Part shown: positions 53,064-61,611 of the stretch, piece by piece
Layout of the letters: every line of letters begins with the position of its first letter
How positions within the stretch are numbered: position 1 is the first letter of the stretch
Assembly (NCBI GenBank): GCA_965204915.1
Contig: OZ242023.1
Location: 1,426,001-1,490,000 of the forward strand
DNA: 64,000 bases
From: HK1 sp965204915
Lineage (GTDB): Bacteria; Pseudomonadota; Gammaproteobacteria; HK1
Direction: 5' to 3'
The notes under the pieces: model-generated
Databases searched by the model: none
Seen by the model: only the letters and a program-made list of their open reading frames with translations
Told to the model about the DNA's origin: nothing
Translations under genes and position numbers: made by a program

Positions 53064-53099
53064 ACCGCGGCTCGGCCAAGCCGCTCACCACCACCCCAT

Positions 53100-53789
<690 letters not shown>

Positions 53790-53793
<4 letters not shown>

Positions 53794-53831
53794 GCCCGCG
53801 CGCCCGCGGATTCGATTTCAAGAAAGCGCAT
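53790..53831 (-). pseudogene. Head copy of the ABC ATPase gene
   Basis: MRFLEIESAGARA followed by a stop, resembling the ATPase start MAFLEIERL and even closer to the other head copy at 56172 (MAFLDIESAGVRA). It lies 14 bases after the stop of the permease 2 copy. Confidence 0.75.
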
Positions 53832-53845
53832 GGGTTCGATCGGCC

Positions 53846-54571
53846 TCATCCCTTCACCGCGCCGGCCATCAGGCCACGCACGAAGTAGCGACCGGAGACG
53901 ACGTAGACCACGAGGGTGGGGAGGGCGGCGAGGATCGCGCCCGCGAAGTGGACGTTGTACTCCTTCACGCCGGTGGACGACGAGACGAGGTTGTTCAGCG
54001 CCACGGTCATCGGCATGGAGTCGTAGTCCGCGAAGGAGACCCCGAACAGGAAGTCGTTCCAGACGTTCGTGAACTGCCAGATCACGGTGACCACGACGAT
54101 CGGCCCGGAGCTCGGCAGGAGGATGCGCCAAAAGATCCGGAAGAACCCCGCGCCGTCGATCTGCGCCGCCTTGACCAGCTCGGTGGGGAAGGCGGCGTAG
54201 TAGTTGCGGAAGAACAGCGTGGTGAAGCCCAGGCCGTAGACCACGTGGACCAGCACGAGACCCGTGGTGGTGCCGGCGAGGTTCAGGAAGCCGAGCACCG
54301 AGGCCATCGGGATCAGCACGATCTGGAAGGGGATGAAGCAGGCGAAGAGCAGGCAGCCGAACAGCACCGTATCGCCCCGGAAGCGCCACTTGGTCAGCAC
54401 GTAGCCGTTGAGGGCGCCCATGATGGTGGAGATCGCGACGGCGGGCACCACCATCCGGAGGGTGTTCCAGAAGTAGGGCACGAGTCCCGTGGGCTCCACC
54501 TCGATCTGCGCGGTGGACCAGGCGGAGAGCCAGGGGGCGAGGGTGAACGCCTGCGGCAGCGCCAGCATGCT
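53846..54571 (-). pseudogene. Second copy of permease 2 lacking its N-terminus
   Basis: Encodes the last 241 residues of permease 2 with one amino-acid difference from the intact copy (V-E-P preceded by E instead of G). The full EAA loop (ELVKAAQIDGAGFFRIFWRI) is present, but the first 50 residues with the first membrane helix are lost; upstream the frame joins a methyltransferase fragment at 54572. The near-identity indicates a recent copy or gene conversion. Confidence 0.9.
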
Positions 54572-54908
54572 TGGCTTGTCCGAGCCAGACCAGAAACGGA
54601 TTGATTTCCGTCGTCACGCTGCCATGCCCATGATAGGCTGCGCTCAGCCCGGATTATTCATACCCTACACGGAGCACCGGAGGATGGTGCCGCAACTGGC
54701 TGATCTAAAACTGGTTTTCCGACCCGGCATTACAAGATCGAATTTTCCCTACTGCGATAACCTCAACTTGTGAGACGAAAGGCCAGAATTATCAGAAAAC
54801 CAACGAGTTGGGCACACTCCGTTCGGCATCCGCTGATCAACCATGAATAAGACGGGCTCAGTGCAGTGGTCGCCGTTCCACAAAATGGATCCAGCGCTTG
54901 CATCGGGT
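54572..54908 (-). pseudogene. DNA methyltransferase gene fragment split by a MITE
   Basis: 54572-54647 and 54857-54908 match consecutive parts of the methyltransferase gene at about 59052-59173, encoding the region after motif I (TTEINPFLVWLG and the preceding A-Y-H-G-H-G). A 209-base element is inserted between them. The fragment is fused directly to the permease 2 copy. The 116 bases to its right (54909-55024) show no recognisable gene. Confidence 0.85.
54648..54856. mobile_element. Non-autonomous 209-base element (MITE-like)
   Basis: Ends CCCGGATTATTCAT and (reverse complement of the right end) CCCGTCTTATTCAT form 14-base imperfect inverted repeats. CTCAG is duplicated on both sides (54643-54647 and 54857-54861), and the uninterrupted homologue at about 59121 has CTCAG once, giving a clean empty site. 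No coding capacity. AT-richer than the host. The termini recall IS1380-type ends, but the family is uncertain. Confidence 0.85.
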
Positions 54909-55024
54909 TTCGTTGACATCTCAGCCTCATCAGCCAAATCTGTGGGTGAATTCAGGTTCGGGCAGGTCGCCATCGACGAGGAAGCCTTCCGAAACATCGG
55001 CCGCACGCCGCCCCGGCCGCGTCA

Positions 55025-55453
55025 TCACCGCCGGCCCATCCCCGCCAGCTCTATCCGCTCCCCATAGCGTTGGAAGTCCTTGGCATTGAAGGTCACGAGA
55101 CGTCTCTCGCCATGCGCCAGCATGGTCGCCACGATGTTGGCGTCGTGCACTTGCTTGCCGCTGACCGGCACCTCTCCGCACAGCGTTGCGAGCATGTCCA
55201 TGATCGTCGGTCCGTCTTCCAGCATCTCGAACGACGCGGAAAACCGGGCAATGTCGAGAAGCGCTTCGGACATGGGTAATGGCGCTCCCCAAACTTGTGG
55301 ACGGGTGACCACCGCCAGATATTCCCGGACGATTTGCCGACTGATACGCAACGGCTCCGTTCGGCGCGTGCGTGCGAGAACATCGAGGGCCAGTTGCCGA
55401 TCGGGGGCGTTGAGCGCTCGTGCGATGACCAGCACGTTGGTATCCACGAACAT
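55025..55453 (-). CDS. vapC: PIN-domain toxin
   Basis: A 142-residue PIN nuclease: MFVDTNVLVIARALNAPDRQ, SRQIVREYLAVVTRPQVWGA, KQVHDANIVATMLAHGERRL and VTFNAKDFQRYGERIEL give the four acidic/polar active-site positions. ATG 55453 (GTG 55456 possible). The upstream gene ends 17 bases away and is the likely antitoxin, though it is not a classical VapB. Confidence 0.87.
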   Translation of the reverse strand: MFVDTNVLVIARALNAPDRQLALDVLARTRRTEPLRISRQIVREYLAVVTRPQVWGAPLPMSEALLDIARFSASFEMLEDGPTIMDMLATLCGEVPVSGKQVHDANIVATMLAHGERRLVTFNAKDFQRYGERIELAGMGRR

Positions 55454-55469
55454 CACTCATGCCCTCGGG

Positions 55470-55877
55470 CTATCGCCCGCCGTCGCCGTAGATCTGGTCG
55501 CGGCTTGCGGTGAAGCCATCCGGCCAGTTGCCGAAGTCGTGCGGGGGGAAGATCTCCTCTATCGAGGGCGTCGGTTCCCCACGGCTCTGTGATGCGCCTG
55601 GCATCCGCTCGAACACCAGGGTCTCGGCATGCAGATCCACTGCGCAGGCTCTCCAACCTGCCGCCTGCCAAGCAAGCGCATGGCTGTGGCCGCCATTGCT
55701 CTGGTTCGACCACCACGGGCGGTGGATGCGGGCCGAATCCGGCAAGGTGAAGCCGAGTATGGACTCTATGTCGCCGAATGTGGTTTGCCACCGGGACACA
55801 TCGAGGGTGGATAGGTGCCGGAAGAGCTGCGCGTATTTGCCGCGGGCCGCCGCCTTGAGCATGAGTTGGTCGTGCAT
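55470..55877 (-). CDS. DUF7662-like protein, candidate antitoxin
   Basis: A 135-residue protein. YAQLFRHLSTLDVSRWQTTF, GDIESILGFTLPDSARIHRP, WWSNQSNGGHSHALAWQAAG and WRACAVDLHAETLVFER correspond to a DUF7662-type domain, often found next to PIN toxins or in restriction loci. The remaining C-terminal 35 residues (IEEIFPPHDFGNWPDGF) may bind the toxin. ATG 55877 selected for homology. It sits directly upstream of the PIN gene on the same strand. Confidence 0.65.
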   Translation of the reverse strand: MHDQLMLKAAARGKYAQLFRHLSTLDVSRWQTTFGDIESILGFTLPDSARIHRPWWSNQSNGGHSHALAWQAAGWRACAVDLHAETLVFERMPGASQSRGEPTPSIEEIFPPHDFGNWPDGFTASRDQIYGDGGR

Positions 55878-56056
55878 CGCCCACCTCGTGAGTGAGTTCT
55901 GACTTGAGTGCTTACTGTATTCACGACGCCACGCAACCGCAATCCCATTTCCGTGCCGCCGCAGAACCACTCTGTCCGGCTGCGCCTACCTGATGAAAGC
56001 GTGCAAGGTATGCGATGGCGCGTAGATGTTTGACGTTCATGGCAGGGAATTCCGGC

Positions 56057-56165
56057 TCAACCCGACCAGAATTCGAGCTTGCGCTCCATCGTCTTGCGCG
56101 AGATGCCGAGCATCCGGGCGGCGCGCGACACACGAAGAAGCGAGCGGAGACGGCGAGGGCCAGAA
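56057..56165 (-). pseudogene. Fis-type helix-turn-helix remnant of a response regulator
   Basis: Encodes RVSRAARMLGISRKTMERKL with a stop four residues on, the C-terminal DNA-binding helix-turn-helix of NtrC-like or ActR-like regulators. No receiver or AAA+ domain is present upstream; the sequence runs straight into the ATPase-head copy. The 179 bases to its left contain no gene. Confidence 0.7.
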
Positions 56166-56171
56166 GGGCGG

Positions 56172-56213
56172 TCAAGCCCGCACGCCCGCGGATTCGATGT
56201 CGAGAAAGGCCAT
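56172..56213 (-). pseudogene. Head copy of the ABC ATPase gene beside intact permease 2
   Basis: MAFLDIESAGVRA and stop. It begins 10 bases after the intact permease 2 stop, at the position the ATPase gene would occupy in an unbroken operon. Confidence 0.8.
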
Positions 56214-56223
56214 GGGCTCGGCC

Positions 56224-57105
56224 TCATCCCTTCACCGCGCCGGCCATCAGGCCGCGCACGAAGTAGCGCCCGGAGACGACGTAGACCACGAGGGTGGGGA
56301 GGGCGGCGAGGATCGCGCCCGCGAAGTGGACGTTGTACTCCTTCACGCCGGTGGACGACGAGACGAGGTTGTTCAGCGCCACGGTCATCGGCATGGAGTC
56401 GTAGTCCGCGAAGGAGACCCCGAACAGGAAGTCGTTCCAGACGTTCGTGAACTGCCAGATCACGGTGACCACGACGATCGGCCCGGAGCTCGGCAGGAGG
56501 ATGCGCCAAAAGATCCGGAAGAACCCCGCGCCGTCGATCTGCGCCGCCTTGACCAGCTCGGTGGGGAAGGCGGCGTAGTAGTTGCGGAAGAACAGCGTGG
56601 TGAAGCCGAGGCCGTAGACCACGTGGACCAGTACGAGGCCCGTGGTGGTGCCGGCGAGGTTCAGGAAGCCGAGCACCGAGGCCATCGGGATCAGCACGAT
56701 CTGGAAGGGGATGAAGCAGGCGAAGAGCAGGCAGCCGAACAGCACCGTATCGCCCCGGAAGCGCCACTTGGTCAGCACGTAGCCGTTGAGGGCGCCCATG
56801 ATGGTGGAGATCGCGACGGCGGGCACCACCATCCGGAGGGTGTTCCAGAAGTAGGGTACGAGTCCCGTGGGCTCCACCCCGATCTGCGCGGTGGACCAGG
56901 CGGAGAGCCAGGGGGCGAGGGTGAACGCTTGCGGCAGCGCCAGCATGTTGCCGGAGCGGATCTCGTCGAGCGGCTTCACCGAGTTCACCACCATCACGTA
57001 GAGCGGCAGGAGGTAGTAGACCGCGAAGACGAGGAGCGCGGCGTAGATCGCGGCCCGCGCGAGCCGGCCGGTGCTGACCGCGGTGTCCTGGGAGACGGCG
57101 CTCAC
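56224..57105 (-). CDS. Carbohydrate ABC transporter permease 2 (MalG/UgpE-like)
   Basis: A 293-residue six-helix permease. N-terminal helix AAIYAALLVFAVYYLLPLYV, EAA loop ELVKAAQIDGAGFFRIFWRI that contacts the ATPase, and C-terminal LVVYVVSGRYFVRGLMAGAV. GTG 57105 overlaps the permease 1 stop (GTGA), showing the two are coupled. Its downstream neighbour should be the ATPase, now displaced to 50.7-51.9 kb. Confidence 0.94.
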   Translation of the reverse strand: MSAVSQDTAVSTGRLARAAIYAALLVFAVYYLLPLYVMVVNSVKPLDEIRSGNMLALPQAFTLAPWLSAWSTAQIGVEPTGLVPYFWNTLRMVVPAVAISTIMGALNGYVLTKWRFRGDTVLFGCLLFACFIPFQIVLIPMASVLGFLNLAGTTTGLVLVHVVYGLGFTTLFFRNYYAAFPTELVKAAQIDGAGFFRIFWRILLPSSGPIVVVTVIWQFTNVWNDFLFGVSFADYDSMPMTVALNNLVSSSTGVKEYNVHFAGAILAALPTLVVYVVSGRYFVRGLMAGAVKG

Positions 57106-58076
57106 GTGCGCTTCCCCTGCCGGATCTCGGCGTAGAGGTAGGGGACGATCACCGAGGCGATCATCGCCAGCATGATCACCGCGGAAGACGCCCCGACCGC
57201 CATCTGGTTCCGCGTGAAGGTATAGGAGTACATGAAGGTGGCGGGCATCTCGGTGGCCCGGCCGGGGCCGCCGTTGGTCAGCGCCACCACCAGGTCGTAG
57301 CTCTTGATGGCGAGGTGTGCGAGCACCACGAAGGCGGAGAGGAAGGCGGGGCGAAGCTGCGGGATGACGATCCGCCGGTAGAGCTGCACGTTGGACGCCC
57401 CGTCGATCTGCGCGGCCTTGAGGACCTCGTTGTCGATGCCCCGGAGGCCGGCGAGGAACATGGCCATCACGAAGCCGGAGGACTGCCAGACCGCGGCGAT
57501 CACGATGGTGTAGATCGCCATGGTCCGGTCCTTGATCCAGGTGAACTCGAAGCTCTCCCAGCCCCAGAGGTGCATGGTGTTCTGAAGCCCGATGCCGGGG
57601 TCGAGGAACCACTTCCAGGCGGTCCCGGTGACGATGAAGGACAGCGCCATCGGATAGAGGTAGATCGGGCGCAGCATCCCCTCGCCGCGGATCTTCTGGT
57701 CGAGCAGGATGGCGAGGAACAGCCCGATCGCGGTGCACACCGAGATGTAGAGCACGCCGAAGATCGCGAGGTTCCTGAGCGCGATGCTCCAGTTCCTGAG
57801 CGAGAAGAGCCGCACGTAGTTGTCGAGGCCGACGAGCTCGAAGCTCGGCAGGATGCGGCTGCCGGTGAAGGAGAGATAGCCGGTGAAGGCGATGAAGCCG
57901 TAGACGAAGACGAGGACGAGGAAGACGCTCGGGGACAGCACGAGCTTCGGCAGGAGGGCCTGGAGCCGCTGGTTGACCCCGTCCCGGGGCGCCCCGCCCG
58001 CCGGCGCCTTGCCGGGCAGGCGCGAAGAAACGTCCGCCCGCGATGACCGCGCCATGGCCTTTCCCACCGCCGTCAT
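57102..58076 (-). CDS. Carbohydrate ABC transporter permease 1 (MalF/UgpA-like)
   Basis: A 324-residue permease: LSPSVFLVLVFVYGFIAFTG (first helix), FGVLYISVCTAIGLFLAILL, EAA loop EVLKAAQIDGASNVQLYRRI and LTNGGPGRATEMPATFMYSY. The start is ATG 58076, overlapping the methyltransferase stop as ATGA, or ATG 58055. The N-terminal 35 residues are Ala/Gly/Arg-rich. Translation of this permease may now depend on the inserted methyltransferase message. Confidence 0.93.
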   Translation of the reverse strand: MTAVGKAMARSSRADVSSRLPGKAPAGGAPRDGVNQRLQALLPKLVLSPSVFLVLVFVYGFIAFTGYLSFTGSRILPSFELVGLDNYVRLFSLRNWSIALRNLAIFGVLYISVCTAIGLFLAILLDQKIRGEGMLRPIYLYPMALSFIVTGTAWKWFLDPGIGLQNTMHLWGWESFEFTWIKDRTMAIYTIVIAAVWQSSGFVMAMFLAGLRGIDNEVLKAAQIDGASNVQLYRRIVIPQLRPAFLSAFVVLAHLAIKSYDLVVALTNGGPGRATEMPATFMYSYTFTRNQMAVGASSAVIMLAMIASVIVPYLYAEIRQGKRT

Positions 58077-59320
58077 TGCCTTCCTCCGGTCCACTTCGCA
58101 GAGACGTCGAACTCGAACAACTCCTTCCTGGAATTTCGCTTGCGTATCGCGCGGCAGGCAATCTCCTCGAATCCCAACCGCTCGAACATCACCACGTACA
58201 GCCTCTCCACGGACAACAGCGCTCCGTAAAACGTGGAATTGCCCACGATGTAATGGATCTCGCTGTTCCCGCCCAGCACGAGAACCAGCGAATTGAGATG
58301 CTTCCACATGTCATCGAAATACTTCGCCACGTAATTCGCCAATATCCTTCCATTCTTGTTGTCACGATGCCGTATCTCCTCCAGCGTCCGATCCAGGATC
58401 GGATGCTCGAACGGATCCGCCGGACGCTCCCAATCGACCAGTTTGCTCGTCGCTACGCCCCATGTTCCACCGATTGCCGCCCAATCCAGCTCACCCGCAG
58501 CCCGTCCATTGTCCAGAAATCCGAGCCAGTACATGTACGGACGAAGCTCGCGTATGTACGACATCCGGTTCGCGTACGGCGGGGAGGTGATGACAAGATT
58601 GAAAAGGCCGTCCACCGTTTCCGAAAGGTTCCTGGAATCTCCATGAACCACTCGACTCGAACCTTCCGGATTCTCTCCGGCGCCGTCCAGCACGAAACGC
58701 ACGTCTTCGCTGAACACCTCTCCCATGTCCGTATCGAGCGGGAGTCGCAATTGATCGTCGTTCTTGAAGGACATGGACTGGTGGTTGAATGCGGCATTCG
58801 AAAGTTCGATCAGCGTTCTGCAGAATGCGACCAGAAGAAGCACTCTCTCCGGGGAATCTTCCTCGCTCTCCATCTCGATACCGGCTCGCAGGGTACACAG
58901 GAACTCGAGCGCTTCCTCGGGCCACCATCTTTCAATATCATGAATAGGCGGTGGTTTTACCGGCACGACTCCCCCGTTCTTCACGGATTCGATGATCCTC
59001 GCACACGCTTTTCGTGCAGAATCAATCGATGCATCGGAATACTGCGCCGTCTTGGCTCGTCCGAGCCAGACGAGAAACGGATTGATCTCCGTCGTCACAC
59101 TGCCATGCCCGTGATATGCCGCGCTCAGTGCGGTGGTCGCCGTTCCGCAGAATGGATCCAGCACCTGCATCGGATCTTCGTGCCGGCTGATGATTTCTTC
59201 AACGATCTTGACCGAATATGCCGGTGTCAACCGCAGCCAGCCGTGTCGTCCCGTGTTCGTGTTGAACTTGTGGGTATAGTCCGCTCTTTGGCGGAGATCT
59301 TCTCTGGCAACCGTGTTCAT
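58073..59320 (-). CDS. DNA methyltransferase of a type II restriction-modification pair
   Basis: A 415-residue amino-methyltransferase. SAM motif I VLDPFCGTATTALSAAY near residue 55 and catalytic motif IV VITSPPYANRMSY near 245, i.e. motif I before IV, with T-S-P-P-Y typical of N4-cytosine or N6-adenine enzymes. NTGRHGWLRLTPAYSVKIVE precedes motif I. It overlaps the nuclease gene at its start (ATGA 59317-59320) and permease 1 at its end. Less GC-rich than neighbours, with many codons unusual for the flanking core genes: a likely foreign gene. A second C-terminal copy lies at 60464. Confidence 0.9.
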   Translation of the reverse strand: MNTVAREDLRQRADYTHKFNTNTGRHGWLRLTPAYSVKIVEEIISRHEDPMQVLDPFCGTATTALSAAYHGHGSVTTEINPFLVWLGRAKTAQYSDASIDSARKACARIIESVKNGGVVPVKPPPIHDIERWWPEEALEFLCTLRAGIEMESEEDSPERVLLLVAFCRTLIELSNAAFNHQSMSFKNDDQLRLPLDTDMGEVFSEDVRFVLDGAGENPEGSSRVVHGDSRNLSETVDGLFNLVITSPPYANRMSYIRELRPYMYWLGFLDNGRAAGELDWAAIGGTWGVATSKLVDWERPADPFEHPILDRTLEEIRHRDNKNGRILANYVAKYFDDMWKHLNSLVLVLGGNSEIHYIVGNSTFYGALLSVERLYVVMFERLGFEEIACRAIRKRNSRKELFEFDVSAKWTGGRQ

Positions 59321-60132
59321 TTCGTTTCCGGAGCCAGGAGGGCCTTCAGGATTGCGTCGATCTCTCTTTGAAGCGTGGAGCTGTTGCGCTCGAAGAATGC
59401 CGCCAAATCATATCCAATCACGTCTTTCATGAAATCATAGGTCGACAACACAGGGTTTCCCGTCCCGATCACGCCGGTCACGACCGACCATTTCTCGGCA
59501 CGGTAACGGAAGAGGACATCGTTGTCGATTTGTCCCGACAGAATGGCGGCGCAAGGGAAATACCCTTTTGTGTAAGCGGTGGCGGCGTTGGCGATATCGG
59601 CGTTTTGTCGTTTCGAATCCTTGCTCTTGTATCCTTGTCGTACCTCGAAAATCGTACCCGTCAAATTTTTGAATACCTTTGGATCGACATCCAACATCTC
59701 TGCGGAGTCCCTCATCCAGTCATGAAAGCGATCCCGTTTGCCTTTGCTACCGATCTTGTCGAGCGGAACCCGACCATCCAGATGCAATGTCCGCGTCCGC
59801 CCATTCGGCAACGTGACGCGGTACGACCAAGTCACATCCTCTTCCGACAATTCGAGAGAATCCTTCATCACCCTGCGAAACAACTTTTCGCATCCGATTC
59901 CGATTTGCCGGTATACGCTCGTCATTCCTCCGGCTGCCTTGTGCGCCGCGTACAGCATGGGATTGTCCAGCCCGAACCAACTATAGAATGCATCTCCCCG
60001 GTACAGATCCTGAAACTGTTCCAGTGTCAAGCCTTCGCCTTTGACTCCCTGCCCGAACTTCGGTTTGTACCGCGCACAGATACGAATCGCATCCAGCACG
60101 ATCTTCATGTATTCGTCATCCGTGTCGTGCAT
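59317..60132 (-). CDS. Putative type II restriction endonuclease
   Basis: A 271-residue protein. RVTLPNGRTRTLHLDGRVPL followed later by TGTIFEVRQGYKSKDSKRQN offers a D ... E-x-R/K-type nuclease core (E-V-R-Q-G-Y-K). VLDAIRICARYKPKFGQGVK and QDLYRGDAFYSWFGLDNPML are distinctive but I cannot name the family or site. Assignment rests mainly on the coupled methyltransferase. ATG 60132 is chosen because sequence further upstream is a permease remnant. Confidence 0.7.
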   Translation of the reverse strand: MHDTDDEYMKIVLDAIRICARYKPKFGQGVKGEGLTLEQFQDLYRGDAFYSWFGLDNPMLYAAHKAAGGMTSVYRQIGIGCEKLFRRVMKDSLELSEEDVTWSYRVTLPNGRTRTLHLDGRVPLDKIGSKGKRDRFHDWMRDSAEMLDVDPKVFKNLTGTIFEVRQGYKSKDSKRQNADIANAATAYTKGYFPCAAILSGQIDNDVLFRYRAEKWSVVTGVIGTGNPVLSTYDFMKDVIGYDLAAFFERNSSTLQREIDAILKALLAPETK

Positions 60133-60207
60133 TTCGGTGCTCGTCAACGGTGGTACGGACGAGACGTCCGCATTCCTGCGGGATATGCCGTTCCCGGGTG
60201 GCGCCGT

Positions 60208-60467
60208 ATGGTCCGGTCCTTGATCCAGGTGAGCTCGAAGCTCGGCAGGATGCGGCTGCCGGTGAAGGAGAGGTAGCCGGTGAAGGCGATGAAGCCGTAG
60301 ACGAAGACGAGGAAGACGCTCGGGGACAGCACGAGCTTCGGCAGGAGGGCCTGGAGCCGCTGGTTGACCCCGCCCCGGGGCGTCCCGCCCGCCGGCGCCA
60401 TTCCGGGCAGGCGCGAAGAAACGTCCGCCCGCGATGCTCGCGCCATGGCCTTCCCCGTTGCCGTCAT
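60208..60467 (-). pseudogene. Head copy of permease 1 with internal deletion
   Basis: Starts MTATGKAMARASRADVSSRL and continues through the first helix to ILPSFEL, then jumps to TWIKDRT, skipping about 100 codons of the intact gene. The join lies at a shared near-identical word CTCGAAGCTC. Homology stops at about 60208. Its start overlaps the methyltransferase-tail copy by 4 bases exactly as at 58073-58076. Confidence 0.9.
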
Positions 60468-60640
60468 TGCCTTCCTCCGGTCCACTTCGCTGAGACGTCG
60501 AACTCGAACAACTCCTTCCTGGAATTCCGTTTGCGTATCGCGCGGCAGGCAATCTCCTCGAATCCCAATCGCTCGAACATCACCACGTACAGCTTCGTGA
60601 ATGATGCGGGGTAAAGCGAGGCACCGACCACGAATGCCAT
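60464..60640 (-). pseudogene. Methyltransferase C-terminal copy
   Basis: A 58-codon frame MAFVVGASLYPASFTKLYVV ... ending in the same 40 residues as the intact methyltransferase (GFEEIACRAIRKRNSRKELF, KWTGGRQ). The first 15 residues differ but align with YIVGNSTFYGALLSVERLYV, so it derives from a divergent allele. It shows that a methyltransferase had joined permease 1 before the junction was duplicated. Confidence 0.88.
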
Positions 60641-60643
60641 GCG

Positions 60644-61606
60644 TCAGCCTGTATTGCCTGCGTCGGCCGCAGGGCTCTCCAAGCCCGTCGCGATGGCCGC
60701 GGTCCTGGTCCAAGCTCGAATCCTGGTCAGTAGCTTGTCGCTCGCGTCACGGGCGAAGTCCACCATCCGGCAGCGGTCGAACAACACGCCGGCATCAACC
60801 GCGTTGTTTCGCCAGCCGGAGCGGGGCAGCGCCTCGGCGAGGAAGAACGCTCTCGTGGGCTTAACGGCCGGCTCCGTACGCAGCCACTTGCTGCAGAACG
60901 CATCGGGCTGAAGCTGGGCGACCTGCTGCTTGTAGTGTGTGCCCGTCTTGCACTGGCCGAACATGATCAGTTGGCCGGGTAGCCGATCTGAAAATGGCGT
61001 CCATGCAACGACGTCCAACTTGCCATCCTGCTGCCTTGGTGCGGTGTTGTCGCGATTGTCGAAGCAATCACCTTCGCCCATGCGACTGCACAGCTCGTTT
61101 ACCCGGGCGGGAAAACCGCCCGCGCTCGCAGCGGTGCCGAACACCATACTCTCCGAACGGCTGCCGAGGTAGCTCCTCGCCGCCTCGGCCGCAAGCTCTT
61201 CGAGCAGCTTGGTGCCGTCGTACCCACCATGCCCCCGGTTGTTCTTCATGTCCAGCCGGGTAGCCAGAAGCAAGTACTCGTAGATGGCGTGCATCGTATC
61301 CACTTGGCCACCGGTATGTCCTCCTTGTCGTTGGACCATGGCGCCACTGTCGTCGAGCACGAAAGGATAGCCGCCCGCGCACGCTTCACGCCGCCGCTCG
61401 ATCTCGCCGAAGGCGTTTTCAGCAGCCGTGTCCACTTCGTCCTCTTCCGGCACGCCGGCGGTGTAATCCGGATCCTCTCGCCTGCCGAGAAATCGGCTCA
61501 GTGCAACGTCCGACATGCTGCCGTCCCGCCAGGCGACGAGCTCCACGTAGTCTGCCAGCTCGTGTGCTTCGTCGGAGGGAGAGGGTTCTCCGGGCCACTT
61601 GAACAT
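60644..61606 (-). CDS. Nuclease-like protein of the Dam-ParB cassette
   Basis: A 320-residue protein without a recognised family. GKLDVVAWTPFSDRLPGQLI with MFGQCKTGTHYKQQ fits a PD-(D/E)xK-like core (D ... Q-x-K), as in some restriction-type nucleases. LADYVELVAWRDGSMSDVAL and an acidic region EEDEVDTAAENAFGEIERRR lie N-terminal. It follows the ParB-like gene after 5 bases, so the cassette reads dam, parB-like, nuclease-like. Function (DNA cleavage directed by the partners) is inference. Confidence 0.65.
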   Translation of the reverse strand: MFKWPGEPSPSDEAHELADYVELVAWRDGSMSDVALSRFLGRREDPDYTAGVPEEDEVDTAAENAFGEIERRREACAGGYPFVLDDSGAMVQRQGGHTGGQVDTMHAIYEYLLLATRLDMKNNRGHGGYDGTKLLEELAAEAARSYLGSRSESMVFGTAASAGGFPARVNELCSRMGEGDCFDNRDNTAPRQQDGKLDVVAWTPFSDRLPGQLIMFGQCKTGTHYKQQVAQLQPDAFCSKWLRTEPAVKPTRAFFLAEALPRSGWRNNAVDAGVLFDRCRMVDFARDASDKLLTRIRAWTRTAAIATGLESPAADAGNTG

Positions 61607-61611
61607 CGGTG

